A DNA stretch of 64,000 nucleotides, from NCBI RefSeq assembly GCF_900156395.1, contig NZ_FTNL01000014.1:46332-110331 (forward strand). The letters run 5' to 3'. Source of the DNA: Fluoribacter gormanii (GTDB taxonomy: Bacteria > Pseudomonadota > Gammaproteobacteria > Legionellales > Legionellaceae). Shown here one piece after another: positions 20,114 through 31,108 of this stretch; the first letter of the stretch is position 1; each line of letters begins with the position of its first letter. A program made the position numbers and the translations under genes. Below the pieces are notes generated by a model, which was not told where the DNA came from, ran no database searches, and saw only the letters and a program-made list of their open reading frames with translations.

Positions 20114-20719
20114 TTATGCGGATACAGGAGGTTTATTGACACCCACTTCATTAGGATATTCCAATACAATAACTTTTGTACCTATTTTGAAAAAGTTTTC
20201 ACTTAACCACTTTGCAGCACTTGGGAAGATACGTACACAGCCATGGCTAGATGGATGTTCTGGAACATCGTAGGCTGCGTGAACGGTATATCCTTGATAA
20301 AAGTAGGTACAATAAGGCATTTTAGCGCCACCATTTTTATCAACAGGATATTCTCCAGACTTACAATCGACTCCGCGACGGTTATAAACTTTAAATGTTC
20401 CGGTAACCGTTCTGCACGATTGATTTGGATTTTCTTCGCATACATCAATACCTGCGGATCCACCTCCAGTCAATAATCGATTACCATCCTCATCATAAGC
20501 AGCCCATGCAGAAACTTTTGGATCAAAAATAAAGCGTTTCTCACCTGTCGCCCGAATCTTTTGCGGAAAGTAATCACGACCTCGTTTATCTTTTGTATAA
20601 TGAACAGTTCGATGCACATAACCTGCGTCATCTGTAATTAAAGTAGATGGATCATTCTCAACACAGGATGTTAACCCCCCAATACACAGTAACAAACCTG
20701 CCCAAAACAACTTATTCAT
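20114..20719 (-). CDS. L,D-transpeptidase lipoprotein (YkuD domain)
   Basis: This 201-residue exported enzyme has a lipoprotein signal ending in GLTSC (C19). The YkuD catalytic signature HPSSHGCVRIF near the C-terminus supplies the His and the nucleophilic Cys used to cross-link peptidoglycan or attach proteins to it. A paired GTFKVYNRRGVDCKSGEYP segment is the usual domain core. It is monocistronic, facing away from ettA. Confidence 0.88.
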   Translation of the reverse strand: MNKLFWAGLLLCIGGLTSCVENDPSTLITDDAGYVHRTVHYTKDKRGRDYFPQKIRATGEKRFIFDPKVSAWAAYDEDGNRLLTGGGSAGIDVCEENPNQSCRTVTGTFKVYNRRGVDCKSGEYPVDKNGGAKMPYCTYFYQGYTVHAAYDVPEHPSSHGCVRIFPSAAKWLSENFFKIGTKVIVLEYPNEVGVNKPPVSA

Positions 20720-20924
20720 TTAAATTTTATCTCCACTTAATTAAAACTTTCTTGAAATATTCATTCTTTTCCCTAAACCCCATTTCCCTGCGAATAGTTA
20801 CAAATTACCGCTGAATCTAAAAATTGGTCAACATATGCTCTCTAGACCAGCAGTTAGGGATAAATAGTTACGTTCACTACTTATCTTCATTTGATATTTC
20901 TATATTGATATGTTCAATTAAAAC

Positions 20925-22598
20925 TTACGATTCCAATTTTCTATATTTAATGCGAGACGGCTTATCGGCTTCATCACCCAAACGGCGTCTTCTATCCGCT
21001 TCATAATCACTGTAATTCCCTTCAATAAAGGTAATTTGTGAATCCCCTTCAAAAGCCATCAAGTGAGTACAAATTCTATCTAGGAACCATCGATCATGTG
21101 AGATCACAATAACACAACCAGGGAAATTAAGAATCGCGTCTTCCAAAGCACGTAGAGTTTCAACGTCCAAATCATTACTGGGTTCGTCAAGTAGTAAAAC
21201 ATTCCCACCACTTTTCAATAATTTTGCTAAATGAACGCGGTTACGCTCACCACCGGAAAGTTGGGACATTTTCTTTTGTTGATCGCTCCCTTTAAAGTTA
21301 AATCGGCCTACATAAGCACGTGAAGGCATTTGAAAACTACCTACTTGCATAATGTCATGACCATCAGAAATTTCTTCCCATACTGTTTTATTAGGATTTA
21401 ATTCATCCCGCAATTGGTCTACGTAAGCCAGTTGTACCGTTTCCCCAATGCGAATAACCCCATCATCGGGTTCTTCCTGACCAGTAATCATTTTCAAAAA
21501 TGTAGACTTACCTGCCCCGTTGGGACCAATAATCCCTAAAATCCCCCCCTTAGGGAGTTTAAAATCTAAATTGTCAATTAAGATTCGATCTCCAAATGAT
21601 TTGGTGATTTTTTCGCCTTCAAGAACCAGATCACCCAAACGCTCACCAGGTGGAATGTATATTTCATTCGTTTCATTACGTTTTTGAAATTCCTTCGAAT
21701 TCATTTCTTCAAATCGAGCAATGCGAGCTTTATTTTTAGCATGACGTCCTTTAGGTGAAGTGCGAACCCACTCTAACTCTGCTTTCATTGCACGCATATG
21801 CGCATCTTCTTGTTTCTGTTCCATCTCTAGACGCGCTTCTTTCTGCTCAAGCCATGAAGAATAGTTACCTTTATAAGGTATCCCTTCACCACGATCCAAC
21901 TCTAATATCCACTCTGCAGCATTATCCAGAAAATATCGATCGTGCGTAATTGCAACTACAGTACCAGGAAAACTTTCAAGGTAATGTTCTAACCAAGCTA
22001 CAGATTCTGCGTCCAAATGGTTGGTTGGTTCATCAAGCAACAACATATCTGGGTTAGAAAGCAATAAACGACATAATGCGACTCGGCGACGCTCCCCTCC
22101 TGATAATTTACCCACAACAGCATTCCACTCAGGTAATCGCAGTGCATCAGCCGCAACATCCAACTTTCTATCTAAATCCCAACCGCCGCCTGCCTCAATA
22201 GCATTTTGCAACTCACCTTGCTCAGCAAGCAACGTATTCATTTCATCGTCACTCATTGGTTCGGCAAAGCGCATACTGATTTCGTCAAAGCGCGCGAGCT
22301 TCTCTTTCATTTCCTTCACGCCCTCTTCAACAACTTCGCGTACAGTTTTATCCGGATCCAATTTAGGTTCTTGTTCTAGATAACCGATTTTAATTCCTGG
22401 TTGTGGTCTTGCCTCTCCTTCAAATTGAGTATCAACACCTGCCATGATGCGTAATAAAGTTGATTTACCAGAACCATTCAATCCTAAAACACCGATTTTA
22501 GCGCCAGGAAAAAAACTCAGTGAAATATCTTTTAAAATAAATCGCTGATTTTCAACAATTTTGCTCACACGATTCATGGTAAAAATATATTGTGACAT
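20925..22598 (-). CDS. ettA: Energy-dependent translational throttle protein EttA (ABC-F)
   Basis: EttA binds the ribosomal E site and gates the first peptide bond according to ATP level. I chose the ATG at 22598, giving 557 residues and the family start MSQYIFTMNRVSKIV; an upstream in-frame extension reads through a GTAGCC repeat and is not credible. Two ABC domains are seen with Walker A GLNGSGKST and GPNGAGKST, signatures LSGGERRR and LSGGERNR, and the arm/linker region rich in Glu/Lys/Arg between them. Confidence 0.96.
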   Translation of the reverse strand: MSQYIFTMNRVSKIVENQRFILKDISLSFFPGAKIGVLGLNGSGKSTLLRIMAGVDTQFEGEARPQPGIKIGYLEQEPKLDPDKTVREVVEEGVKEMKEKLARFDEISMRFAEPMSDDEMNTLLAEQGELQNAIEAGGGWDLDRKLDVAADALRLPEWNAVVGKLSGGERRRVALCRLLLSNPDMLLLDEPTNHLDAESVAWLEHYLESFPGTVVAITHDRYFLDNAAEWILELDRGEGIPYKGNYSSWLEQKEARLEMEQKQEDAHMRAMKAELEWVRTSPKGRHAKNKARIARFEEMNSKEFQKRNETNEIYIPPGERLGDLVLEGEKITKSFGDRILIDNLDFKLPKGGILGIIGPNGAGKSTFLKMITGQEEPDDGVIRIGETVQLAYVDQLRDELNPNKTVWEEISDGHDIMQVGSFQMPSRAYVGRFNFKGSDQQKKMSQLSGGERNRVHLAKLLKSGGNVLLLDEPSNDLDVETLRALEDAILNFPGCVIVISHDRWFLDRICTHLMAFEGDSQITFIEGNYSDYEADRRRRLGDEADKPSRIKYRKLES

Positions 22599-22627
22599 AA
22601 CTACTCCGTCTTCTTTAAACTGTCTTT

Positions 22628-22709
22628 GTAGCCTGGGTGAGGCACCGCCATAACCCGGGGAAATAATACTCGATATTTCCGGGTATTGCGGCCAAGCCCC
22701 CACCCGGTA
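22628..22709. repeat. GTAGCC/CCCGGG palindromic repeat
   Basis: GTAGCCTGGGTGAGGCACCG begins a copy of the dispersed repeat upstream of ettA; TAACCCGGGG and CCCGGTA-like arms follow. It extends the ettA frame artificially and lies between tdh and ettA. Confidence 0.65.
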
Positions 22710-22752
22710 TCAACAATATCTTTATATTGCTTTTAAAAAAATTTATCGTCTC

Positions 22753-23775
22753 TTACCACTCAAGAATTACTTTACCTGATTGACCTGATGCCATAATTTG
22801 AAATGCATGTTGGTAATCATCCACTGGGAAACGATGTGTTATGACTGGAGAAATATCAAGTCCACTTTGTAACATAGCAATCATTTTGTACCAGGTTTCA
22901 AACATTTCACGCCCGTAAATACCTTTAATTACCAATCCTTTAAAAATAACTTGATTCCAATCAACTGCTGTTTCTTGAGGAGGAATACCTAACATGGCTA
23001 CATGTCCACCATGGTTCATTGCTTTCATCATATCATTAAGCGCCACAGGATTACCTGACATCTCCAAGCCTACGTCAAAACCCTCAAGCATTCCCAACTC
23101 TGCGGTAACATCAGACAGCTTTTCATATTTAACATTTACTGCACGAGTTACACCCATTTTACGGGCTAAATCCAAACGGTAATCATTCACATCCGTAATG
23201 ACTACATGACGAGCACCTATATGTCTTACTATTGCTGCTGCCATAATCCCAATAGGTCCAGCACCAGTAATCAATACATCTTCTCCAACTACATCAAAAG
23301 CCAAAGCACAATGAGTTGCATTGCCAAATGGATCAAGAATTGAGGCCTGTTCGTCGGTAATATTATCTGGAAGAACAATAACATTGGTGGCAGGAATAGA
23401 TAGATACTCTGCGAAGCATCCTGGTCTATTGACGCCCACACCTAAGGTATTACGGCAAAGATGGCGTTTACCTGCACGACAATTTCGGCAGAAACCACAT
23501 GTTAAATGTCCTTCACCAGAAACTCGCTGCCCTACATGCAATCCTTGCACTTCCTGCCCTATGGCAACAATTTCACCAGAAAACTCATGGCCTACAGTCA
23601 TCGGTACGGGGATAGTCGCTTGAGCCCATTCATCCCAGGAATAAATATGAATATCCGTACCACAAATCGCTGTTTTTTTAATCTTGATTAATACATCGTT
23701 GACGCCGTATTCAGGCATTGCAACTTCTTCCATCCAAATTCCAGGTTCCTTTTTCGCCTTGACTAATGATTTCAT
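22753..23775 (-). CDS. tdh: L-threonine 3-dehydrogenase
   Basis: This zinc-dependent medium-chain dehydrogenase oxidises threonine to 2-amino-3-ketobutyrate with NAD. At 340 residues it has the standard length. The catalytic zinc site is in [18 protein letters not shown] (Cys near residue 38) and GHEFSGE, and the structural zinc in [15 protein letters not shown]. The nucleotide motif is GAGPIG near residue 170. It lies 55 bp downstream of kbl on the same strand and works with it to make glycine and acetyl-CoA. Confidence 0.97.
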   Translation of the reverse strand: MKSLVKAKKEPGIWMEEVAMPEYGVNDVLIKIKKTAICGTDIHIYSWDEWAQATIPVPMTVGHEFSGEIVAIGQEVQGLHVGQRVSGEGHLTCGFCRNCRAGKRHLCRNTLGVGVNRPGCFAEYLSIPATNVIVLPDNITDEQASILDPFGNATHCALAFDVVGEDVLITGAGPIGIMAAAIVRHIGARHVVITDVNDYRLDLARKMGVTRAVNVKYEKLSDVTAELGMLEGFDVGLEMSGNPVALNDMMKAMNHGGHVAMLGIPPQETAVDWNQVIFKGLVIKGIYGREMFETWYKMIAMLQSGLDISPVITHRFPVDDYQHAFQIMASGQSGKVILEW

Positions 23776-23830
23776 AAAAGTACCTCAAAATAAGCTCTTC
23801 TCTATGGAATTAAGAGAAGAGGGTTTTGCT

Positions 23831-25015
23831 TTAAATAATAGAAAATTCTTTACCGACGGTTTCAAAGGCTTCGATCGCTTTATCTAAATGATACAGCTCA
23901 TGTGCTGCAGACATTTGGGTACGAATTCGAGCCAAACCTTTAGGTACTACAGGATAAGAAAAACCAACCACATAAATACCTAACTCCAACAAACGATTTG
24001 CCATGCGCCCAGCCAGGCTCGCATCACCCAACATAACGGGAATAATTGGATGTTCTCCGGGGATTAGATTAAATCCCAATTTCGTCATCCCTTCACGAAA
24101 ATAACGACTGTTTCGTTTTAACTTTTCAGCCCAGTGGTTATTTTCCATTAAATTATCTAAAACCACACAAGAAGTATGCGCAATGACTGGGGCCAAAGTA
24201 TTTGAGAATAAGTAGGGTCTAGAGCGCTGACGTAACCATTCAACGACCGTTTTGTTTGATGCAGTATAACCGCCAGAAGCGCCACCTAAGGCCTTACCCA
24301 AAGTACCTGTAATGATATCAATACGATCACTAACGCCAAAATGTTCCGGAGTTCCTCGACCAGTTTCTCCCATAAAACCCACAGCATGTGAATCATCTAC
24401 CATAACCATGGCATCATATTTATCTGCCAATTCACAAATTGCTGGAAGATTTGCTAAAATTCCATCCATCGAAAAAACACCATCGGTGGCGATCAAACGA
24501 AATCGTGCATTTTTAGCAGCAATCAATTGCTCTTCCAATGCGCTCATGTCGTTATTAGCATATCGATAACGCGCGGCCTTACACAGACGAATTCCATCAA
24601 TGATACTGGCGTGATTTAATGCGTCACTAATAATCGCATCTTCCTCACCTAATAACGTTTCAAAAAGACCTGTATTCGCATCAAAGCATGATGAATATAA
24701 TATGGTATCCTCTTTGCTTAAAAATTGACTGATTTTCTGTTCAAGCTGTTTGTGTGGAGTTTGAGTACCACAAATAAAACGCACAGAAGCCATGCCATAA
24801 CCATACTGAGCCAGTGCTTTTTGCCCTTCGGCAATAAGTTGAGGGTCATTGGCCAAACCTAGATAATTATTAGCGCAAAGATTGATTACTTCTTCATGAT
24901 TTACTGTGACAGCAGCTTGTTGCTGGCTGGAAATAACGCGCTCTCCTTTGTATAAGCCTTCGCTCTTAAGTGTCGCTATTTCAGTTTGCAAATAATCAGT
25001 AAATTGCTCAAGCAC
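23831..25015 (-). CDS. kbl: 2-amino-3-ketobutyrate CoA ligase (glycine C-acetyltransferase)
   Basis: This PLP enzyme cleaves 2-amino-3-ketobutyrate with CoA to glycine and acetyl-CoA. The 394-residue length is typical. The PLP lysine is K241 in [17 protein letters not shown]; the [10 protein letters not shown] segment (207-216) carries cofactor-binding residues. It is the first gene of the kbl-tdh unit, with a 350-bp gap upstream shared with the divergent pcm gene. Confidence 0.97.
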   Translation of the reverse strand: MLEQFTDYLQTEIATLKSEGLYKGERVISSQQQAAVTVNHEEVINLCANNYLGLANDPQLIAEGQKALAQYGYGMASVRFICGTQTPHKQLEQKISQFLSKEDTILYSSCFDANTGLFETLLGEEDAIISDALNHASIIDGIRLCKAARYRYANNDMSALEEQLIAAKNARFRLIATDGVFSMDGILANLPAICELADKYDAMVMVDDSHAVGFMGETGRGTPEHFGVSDRIDIITGTLGKALGGASGGYTASNKTVVEWLRQRSRPYLFSNTLAPVIAHTSCVVLDNLMENNHWAEKLKRNSRYFREGMTKLGFNLIPGEHPIIPVMLGDASLAGRMANRLLELGIYVVGFSYPVVPKGLARIRTQMSAAHELYHLDKAIEAFETVGKEFSII

Positions 25016-25367
25016 TGCATTCTCCCAGACGTTAGATTATATTTATTTCCCTGTCACTCACCTCGTGAATGATATATGGGCAATTATAAATCGGTTAAGA
25101 AAACTATTAAAAATTGCAGATCATAACAAACTTTAAACAGAGTCACCACGAAATTTGGGATCCAAACATTATTTCTTAGCACATGCGCTATTTTTTTGCT
25201 AAGATTGTGCCAAAGTTTTGAAAGTGTATTGACAATTCACTTCTGCCATCTTGTTTCACAGCTATTTGCGGAATTCTAACATCATCAAAAGTAGAGCACC
25301 GCGAATACAGAAACCTTGGTAAATGAATAGTCAATCTTAACCTAAAACAATCAACACGGTAGAACAA
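25016..25367. other. Non-coding divergent gap kbl/pcm
   Basis: No convincing gene is present. The gap holds a short hairpin (CTTAGCA at 25175, TGCTAAG ending 25203) and a TTGACA-like -35 box near 25229 directed at pcm. An antisense open frame here has no ribosome-binding site or recognisable content. Confidence 0.4.
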
Positions 25368-26021
25368 ATGAGTTATCAAAGCGCACGCATTAACATGGTC
25401 AAACAACAACTTCGAACTGGCGATGTTTTAAACGAATCCATACTTAATTTGTATGATGTTGTACTCAGACACGAATTCGTTCCCGAACAATTTATCAATT
25501 TTGCTTATTCAGATATGCAAATACCCCTTAATCACGAACAACGCATGCTTACTCCTTTGGAAGAAGGAAAAATACTTCAGGCTCTTGATTTACAAGGCCA
25601 TGAAACTGTTTTGGAAGTTGGGACTGGCAGTGGATTTTTTACTGCTTTACTCAGCAAGCTTTGTAAAAAAGTAATCAGCATAGACTATTATGCCGATTTC
25701 ACGACCAACGCAGCACATTTATTAAAAAAACACCACTGTGACAACGTAGAATTAATTACTGGTGATGCCAGTCAAGGTTGGTTAGAAAATGCTCCTTATG
25801 ATGTCGTTGTATTCACTGGTGCCAAAGAACAAATAAATGAGACTCAAAAATTACAGATACTTCCTGGTGGAAAATTATTTGTTATTGAAGGAACATCTCC
25901 TGTAATGCAAGGCCGATTGTATGAATTAGATCATAGTGAAAATTGGCATGAAGCACTGCTTTTTGAAACGAACATTCCATTATTGATCGATAAATCAATG
26001 CATAAAGAATTTGTATTTTAG
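25368..26021 (+). CDS. Protein-L-isoaspartate O-methyltransferase-like protein
   Basis: The 217-residue SAM-dependent methyltransferase matches the Pcm family: an N-terminal RINMVKQQLRTGDVLNESIL helix, HEFVPEQFINFAYSD, and motif I VLEVGTGSGFFTALLSKLC near residue 81. Pcm repairs isoaspartyl residues. This copy is part of the proteobacterial group that precedes an outer-membrane TolC gene; the substrate of that subgroup is less certain. It lies 12 bp upstream of tolC. Confidence 0.85.
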   Translation: MSYQSARINMVKQQLRTGDVLNESILNLYDVVLRHEFVPEQFINFAYSDMQIPLNHEQRMLTPLEEGKILQALDLQGHETVLEVGTGSGFFTALLSKLCKKVISIDYYADFTTNAAHLLKKHHCDNVELITGDASQGWLENAPYDVVVFTGAKEQINETQKLQILPGGKLFVIEGTSPVMQGRLYELDHSENWHEALLFETNIPLLIDKSMHKEFVF

Positions 26022-26033
26022 GATTTAGTTTAA

Positions 26034-27413
26034 ATGAAAAAATTGTTGATTTGCTATCTCATGGCTTTTGGTCTGTTGTCGCAAACATTTGCCGCAACAG
26101 ACTTAATGGATATCTATCATCAAGCTCTTGAAAATGATCCTATATTCAAAAATGCCTATGAAACGTATATGGCTAATAAAGAAGCTGTTCCTCAAGCTTG
26201 GGCGGCATTGCTACCTCAAGCAGGTCTTACAGCACAAACAAGCCGAAACTTTCTGCATGTGAATGATGGTTTTTACAGCGTTCTCGACGACTATTACAAA
26301 TCCAAAATGTGGCAAGTTTCTGCGTCCCAGGCTATTTTCAATTATCAAGCCTGGGCCAAAGTAAAACAGGCAAAGGCTTCTGTTAAAGCAGCCCAAGCCA
26401 CTTTTAACGATGCCGCTCAGGATTTGATTCTTAGAACAGCGAAAGCCTACTTTGATATATTGTTTGCTCAAGATACCTTAAATTTCGCCGAGGCAAAAAA
26501 ACGCGCAAACATGCGCCAATATGAGCAAGCCAAACAACGCTTTGAGGTAGGTCTTGATCCAATTACTTCTGTTTATGAGGCAAAAGCAGCTTATGATCAA
26601 TCAGTAGCTACGGTTATTGCCTCGCGTAACAACCAAATCAATCAAAGTGAAAATTTAAGAAAATTAACCAATCATGTCTATGAACTCATAGCACCTCTGC
26701 GCGATGGAAAAATTCCGCTGATTAAGCCAGAACCTAATGATGTAGATGAGTGGATAGATACTGGTCTTAAACAGAACTATAAATTGTTGTCTGCCAAATG
26801 CAATCTTGAAGTAGCACGTCAAAATATGAAAGCGCTGTCTGCTGGGAACTGGCCTACTGTTGCAATCCAAGGCAGCTCAATGGAGACAACAAATGAAGTC
26901 AACACAACGAGTCCATTCTTACCGGAAAATCAAAAACAATCTAGCGTTAGTTTAGCGTTGAACTTTCCTGCTTTTCAAGGAGGCCTGGTACTTTCCCAAA
27001 CACGACAGGCAAAGCATAATTTTCAGGCTACTAGCGAGCGAGTCGAACAAACTTATCGTGATGTAGTAGTAAACAGCCGGATTGCTTTTAACACAATTAC
27101 CGATGGAATTAGCAAAGTTAAGGCAGACAGACAAACTGTGATTTCCCAACAGAATTCATTGGAAAGTACAGAGGCTCAATTTGAAGTAGGTACCCGCACC
27201 ATGGTGGATGTAGTGAATGCCCAACAGCGTCTTTTTGAAGCACAGAACCAACTTGCTAATGACCAATACAGTTTGATTAATGCCGTTTTAACTCTAAAAT
27301 ATCTTGCCGGAACATTGAATGTAAATGATCTTGAGCTGATTAATTCATGGTTAGAAACAACTCGTGTTAACGGATTAGTTTCTGCTGGAAGCAAGACCAC
27401 TACCACTAAATAA
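26034..27413 (+). CDS. tolC: TolC-family outer membrane efflux channel
   Basis: The 459-residue protein has a signal peptide (residues 1-20) and two internally repeated outer membrane efflux protein domains typical of TolC: DLMDIYHQALENDPIFK at the start of the mature part, QRFEVGLDPITSVYEAKAAY in the first half and QFEVGTRTMVDVVNAQQRLF in the second. TolC trimers form the exit duct for RND pumps and type I secretion. It sits in a pcm-tolC-ttcA unit and could serve the RND pump at 4.9-9.4 kb, which lacks its own channel. Confidence 0.93.
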   Translation: MKKLLICYLMAFGLLSQTFAATDLMDIYHQALENDPIFKNAYETYMANKEAVPQAWAALLPQAGLTAQTSRNFLHVNDGFYSVLDDYYKSKMWQVSASQAIFNYQAWAKVKQAKASVKAAQATFNDAAQDLILRTAKAYFDILFAQDTLNFAEAKKRANMRQYEQAKQRFEVGLDPITSVYEAKAAYDQSVATVIASRNNQINQSENLRKLTNHVYELIAPLRDGKIPLIKPEPNDVDEWIDTGLKQNYKLLSAKCNLEVARQNMKALSAGNWPTVAIQGSSMETTNEVNTTSPFLPENQKQSSVSLALNFPAFQGGLVLSQTRQAKHNFQATSERVEQTYRDVVVNSRIAFNTITDGISKVKADRQTVISQQNSLESTEAQFEVGTRTMVDVVNAQQRLFEAQNQLANDQYSLINAVLTLKYLAGTLNVNDLELINSWLETTRVNGLVSAGSKTTTTK

Positions 27414-27437
27414 CAATTTTTTATTCAGGTTTTTATA

Positions 27438-28280
27438 ATGTCCAATCCCTCCCAAGTTGAAAAAAAATTACTTCATTATACAGGTAAAGCAATTGCAGAT
27501 TTTAATATGATCCAGCGCGGTGATCGTGTTATGGTCTGTTTGTCTGGCGGCAAAGATTCTTTTACGCTTTTAACTATTTTGGATCAATTACGCAGGCGTT
27601 CTGGTAATAAATTTGAACTCTTTTCTTTTACCCTGGATCAAGCCCAACCTGGTTGGGATGATACTGCAGTGCGGCAATGGCTCGCCGACCGTTCAATTCC
27701 TCATGAAATCCTAACTCGAGATACTTACAGTATCGTAAAAGAAAAAATTCCCGAAGGTAAAACCTACTGTTCTTTATGCTCACGCTTACGTCGCGGGATT
27801 ATCTATCGTTATGCCGAAGAACATGGCTTCAATAAAATCGCTCTTGGTCATCATCGAGACGATCTGGTTCGTACCTTAATGATGTCCATCCTATATAACG
27901 GTGACATTCGCTCAATGCCCCCCAAATTGCTTAGTGATAATAAAAAACACATCGTCATTCGTCCATTATGCTATGTCCAAGAAAAAGACATTATCACGTT
28001 CGCCAACGAGCAATCCTACCCTATCATTCCCTGTACACTTTGTGGTTCTCAAGAAAATTTAATGCGTAAAAAAGTAACACATTTAATTAATCAACTTGCA
28101 GAGGAAAATCCTAAAGTTCCAAGTAACATCCTGCACGCGCTGCAAAGCATTAAACCCAGCCAACTTATGGATCAAAATATGTGGAATTTTAGAAATCTTG
28201 AAAATGAATTAATCACAAATCAAACAATCAATACCAGCGAACTCTTTAGCACAACAGAATTCGACTCAGTTGAAGTATAA
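27438..28280 (+). CDS. ttcA: tRNA 2-thiocytidine biosynthesis protein TtcA
   Basis: TtcA thiolates C32 of several tRNAs using ATP and an iron-sulfur cluster. The 280-residue product shows the PP-loop SGGKDS (residues 36-41) and two CxxC pairs that bind the cluster with their neighbours: [11 protein letters not shown] (about 112-122) and PCTLCGSQ (about 198-205). It follows tolC by 24 bp. Confidence 0.95.
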   Translation: MSNPSQVEKKLLHYTGKAIADFNMIQRGDRVMVCLSGGKDSFTLLTILDQLRRRSGNKFELFSFTLDQAQPGWDDTAVRQWLADRSIPHEILTRDTYSIVKEKIPEGKTYCSLCSRLRRGIIYRYAEEHGFNKIALGHHRDDLVRTLMMSILYNGDIRSMPPKLLSDNKKHIVIRPLCYVQEKDIITFANEQSYPIIPCTLCGSQENLMRKKVTHLINQLAEENPKVPSNILHALQSIKPSQLMDQNMWNFRNLENELITNQTINTSELFSTTEFDSVEV

Positions 28281-28716
28281 AATTGTTACAAAACAGGGTG
28301 AAAGACCTGTTCTTTAATCACAAGTTGAAAATCTTGGGAGAAAGCCAGATTTGAATACAGGTTGCTTTCACTCAAGATGTACAGATATGGCTTTTCGTGA
28401 GATATCCACAAGAGCAAGGCGAGACGCAGCTCAAACCCGGGTTTTAATTAACAAAACACTCTTTCTTTGTTTTACTCTACGATCTTCCTTTTAGTTCCCT
28501 TCGAATTATTTTCTTTATCCGAATCCTTTAAACCATATGCAAGAAGAACAATATTAGATCAATTGGTCTTAATCAAAAACAACCTCTTAACTAAAACGTA
28601 ACATTTTAATAACATTTTTGTTACAATAATGTTTTATTAGATAGCACTTTAGTCTAAAATTAGAGTAATTTCGCTTAACCCTTTTACTTTATTTTGTTAA
28701 TAGAGGATCTAACCCC
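28281..28716. other. Non-coding gap with weak hairpin and repeat remnant
   Basis: No gene is seen in this 436-bp gap. It holds a short hairpin (AACAGG...CCTGTT) about 10 bp after ttcA with a modest T stretch, a partial CCCGGGTTTT repeat near 28436, and a very AT-rich promoter-like stretch with several TAACAT/TGTTAC half-palindromes (28595-28635) before the SulP gene. Confidence 0.45.
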
Positions 28717-31026
28717 ATGTTTACAAATACATCGGTTGACTCACGTATATTTCGAATTTATGCAAAGCGTTACTTTAAATTTGATTTTGTAGCAGCCATA
28801 GTCGTATTTCTCGTCGCCATACCATTATGTCTAGGTATAGCCTTGGCTTCTGGTGCTCCACTTTTCTCTGGAATTTTAAGTGGGGTTATTGGTGGAGTGG
28901 TCGTAGGTTGCTTAAGCGGCTCCCACGTTAGTGTAAGTGGACCTGCAGCCGGTATGGCGGCGGTGGTAGTTGCGGCCCTTACTCAACTAGGAGATTTCAA
29001 TTCATTTTTAGTTGCTTTAGTACTTGCTGGTGTACTTCAAGTGATTATAGGAAGTTTGCGAGCTGGATTTGTCGCAGACTACGTGCCTTCCAATGTCGTA
29101 CAAGGGCTACTCTGTGCCATCGGAATTCTATTAATAATCAAGCAGATGCCACTTGCTTTTACACTTTCTGCGGATTTCAACGAACTCAAAATGCATTTGT
29201 TAGAAACCGCTGAAGAAATCACATTAAGTCCCATTCTTGCGTTGTATCAACATATCAATACTGGGGCGATGCTGATCACGATTCTTTCACTCAGCACATT
29301 AATTTATTTTGATGTGACGAAAAATAAAATACTAAAAGAAATACCTGCACCAATCCTTGTCGTTATTTTGGGAGTGTTGCTTAATGAGTTTTTTTTATGG
29401 ACTAATTCCAGCATGGTTCAAAATTCGCCGCAGTTAGTTAATATTCCTCAAACAGATAATTATCGTGAGTTATTTAGCCAATTGGAGTACCCCAATTGGT
29501 CTGCTTTAGCTAATCCCAAAGTCTATCTTTATGCTTTTATCATTGGAATTGTGGCTTCTCTTGAAACCTTATTGAACCTTAAAGCAGGAGAAAAACTGGA
29601 TAAAAAACGTCGCCACCCCTCCTCAAACCGGGAATTAGTTGCTCAGGGAGTGGGAAACATGACCGCTGGTTTAATTGGTGGGATACCCATTACCTCTGTA
29701 ATCGTGAGAACCTCCATTAATATCCAAGCGGGTTCGACTAGCAAAATATCAGCAATTTTACATGGTGTTTTTATTTTCTTTGCGGTGATGTTAATTCCAG
29801 GAACATTAAATAAAATTCCCTTATCTTCTTTGGCAGCCATTTTAATCTATACCGGCTATAAGCTAAATAAGCCTTCCATTTATCCCTCTATTTATGCTCA
29901 AGGTTGCGACCGCTTTATTCCATTTATCGCTACAGTAATCAGTATTATTGTGTTTAACCTCCTGACCGGTATTTTAATCGGATTGGCAGTAAGTTTGTTC
30001 TATATATTAAAATCAAACAGTCAGGCACGAATTAATATTCTTAAAGAAATTCATCCAACTGGAGAAATTAATCGTTTAATACTCCCCCAACAAATGACGT
30101 TCCTTAATAAAGCCGCTTTGGTTGCTGAGCTTGACTCCATACCCAAGGAGTCACAATTAATTATTGATGCGCGTTATACTCAGTACATTGATAAGGAAAT
30201 TTCTGAGCTCTTAAAAGAATTTAAAGAAGAACAAGCGCCCAATAAAAAAATTGCATTGAATCTGATTGGCTTCAAAGAACATTATAAAATTCATAATTTC
30301 ATTGATTTTATCAATGTAACTACATACGACGTGCAATCGCACCTGTCTCCGGCAAAGGTATTAAATATTTTACATGAAGGAAATCAACGCTTCCTCAATG
30401 ACACCCCGATCCACCGTTCAAACCAATTGGACATTAAACTCACGGCAAAAGGGCAACATCCTATTGCCATTGTTCTTGGTTGTATTGATTCGCGAGTTCC
30501 TGTCGAAACGATTTTTGATATGAGCTTTGGTGATGTTTTTTGTGTACGGGTTGCTGGAAACGTGGTAAACAATGACGTTCTGGCCAGTATTGAATATGCT
30601 TGTCATGTTGTTGGCGTTAAACTGATTGTCGTTCTGGGCCATACTCGTTGTGGCGCCATTCAATCTGCTTGTGACGGAGTTGAATCAGGCCACATTACAG
30701 AATTGCTGGATAAAATAAAGCCAGCGATCAATGCAGAGAGCGAAACCGAAACAAATCGTCACAGTAAAAATAAAACCTACGTGGACAATGTTACTGAGTT
30801 AAACGTAGCCCATACCATGCAAGAAATTTATGATCGCAGCTCTATTTTGCATAACATGATCGAGCAAAATGATATTGCTATAGTTGGTGCGGTTTACAAT
30901 GTTCAAACGGGTAAAGTTCATTATAAGAATTATGAGTATGAACTAAGTCAACTTAAAGGAAAAAATTACGAACACCTGGCTTCTAAACTGAATACATTAT
31001 TAGAAGAAGCCAAGATTAAGGTATAA
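28717..31026 (+). CDS. SulP-family transporter fused to beta-carbonic anhydrase
   Basis: The 769-residue protein has an N-terminal SulP anion permease (residues about 20-440, 10 or more hydrophobic segments, with VSGPAAGMAAVVVAAL near 75), a STAS-like linker (about 450-530) and a C-terminal beta-carbonic anhydrase. The zinc site is complete: C589, D591 and R593 in CIDSRV, then H642 and C645 in GHTRCGAI. Such fusions are thought to carry bicarbonate (or sulfate) and interconvert it with CO2 at the membrane. It is monocistronic. Confidence 0.92.
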   Translation: MFTNTSVDSRIFRIYAKRYFKFDFVAAIVVFLVAIPLCLGIALASGAPLFSGILSGVIGGVVVGCLSGSHVSVSGPAAGMAAVVVAALTQLGDFNSFLVALVLAGVLQVIIGSLRAGFVADYVPSNVVQGLLCAIGILLIIKQMPLAFTLSADFNELKMHLLETAEEITLSPILALYQHINTGAMLITILSLSTLIYFDVTKNKILKEIPAPILVVILGVLLNEFFLWTNSSMVQNSPQLVNIPQTDNYRELFSQLEYPNWSALANPKVYLYAFIIGIVASLETLLNLKAGEKLDKKRRHPSSNRELVAQGVGNMTAGLIGGIPITSVIVRTSINIQAGSTSKISAILHGVFIFFAVMLIPGTLNKIPLSSLAAILIYTGYKLNKPSIYPSIYAQGCDRFIPFIATVISIIVFNLLTGILIGLAVSLFYILKSNSQARINILKEIHPTGEINRLILPQQMTFLNKAALVAELDSIPKESQLIIDARYTQYIDKEISELLKEFKEEQAPNKKIALNLIGFKEHYKIHNFIDFINVTTYDVQSHLSPAKVLNILHEGNQRFLNDTPIHRSNQLDIKLTAKGQHPIAIVLGCIDSRVPVETIFDMSFGDVFCVRVAGNVVNNDVLASIEYACHVVGVKLIVVLGHTRCGAIQSACDGVESGHITELLDKIKPAINAESETETNRHSKNKTYVDNVTELNVAHTMQEIYDRSSILHNMIEQNDIAIVGAVYNVQTGKVHYKNYEYELSQLKGKNYEHLASKLNTLLEEAKIKV

Positions 31027-31029
31027 CCT

Positions 31030-31108
31030 CTCCATATAGCTACCGCGAAGCTGAGCCCATGATAAATATGATTTAATAACAAGGGGCTCCCCCTCGCGGG
31101 CTACATGT
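31030..31108. repeat. Degenerate GTAGCC-type repeat
   Basis: TAGCTACCGCGAAGCTGAGCC and CTCGCGGGCTACATG are inverted arms of a degenerate copy between the SulP gene and proS. The right arm supplies a spurious upstream ATG for proS. Confidence 0.5.

Noticed and set aside
22599..22703. Longer N-terminus for EttA
   Set aside because: The extra 35 codons read through a GTAGCC repeat; the family start MSQYIFTMNRV is at 22598.
25188..25409. Minus-strand open frame of 73 codons in the kbl/pcm gap
   Set aside because: It overlaps the pcm start, has no ribosome-binding site and no recognisable protein features.
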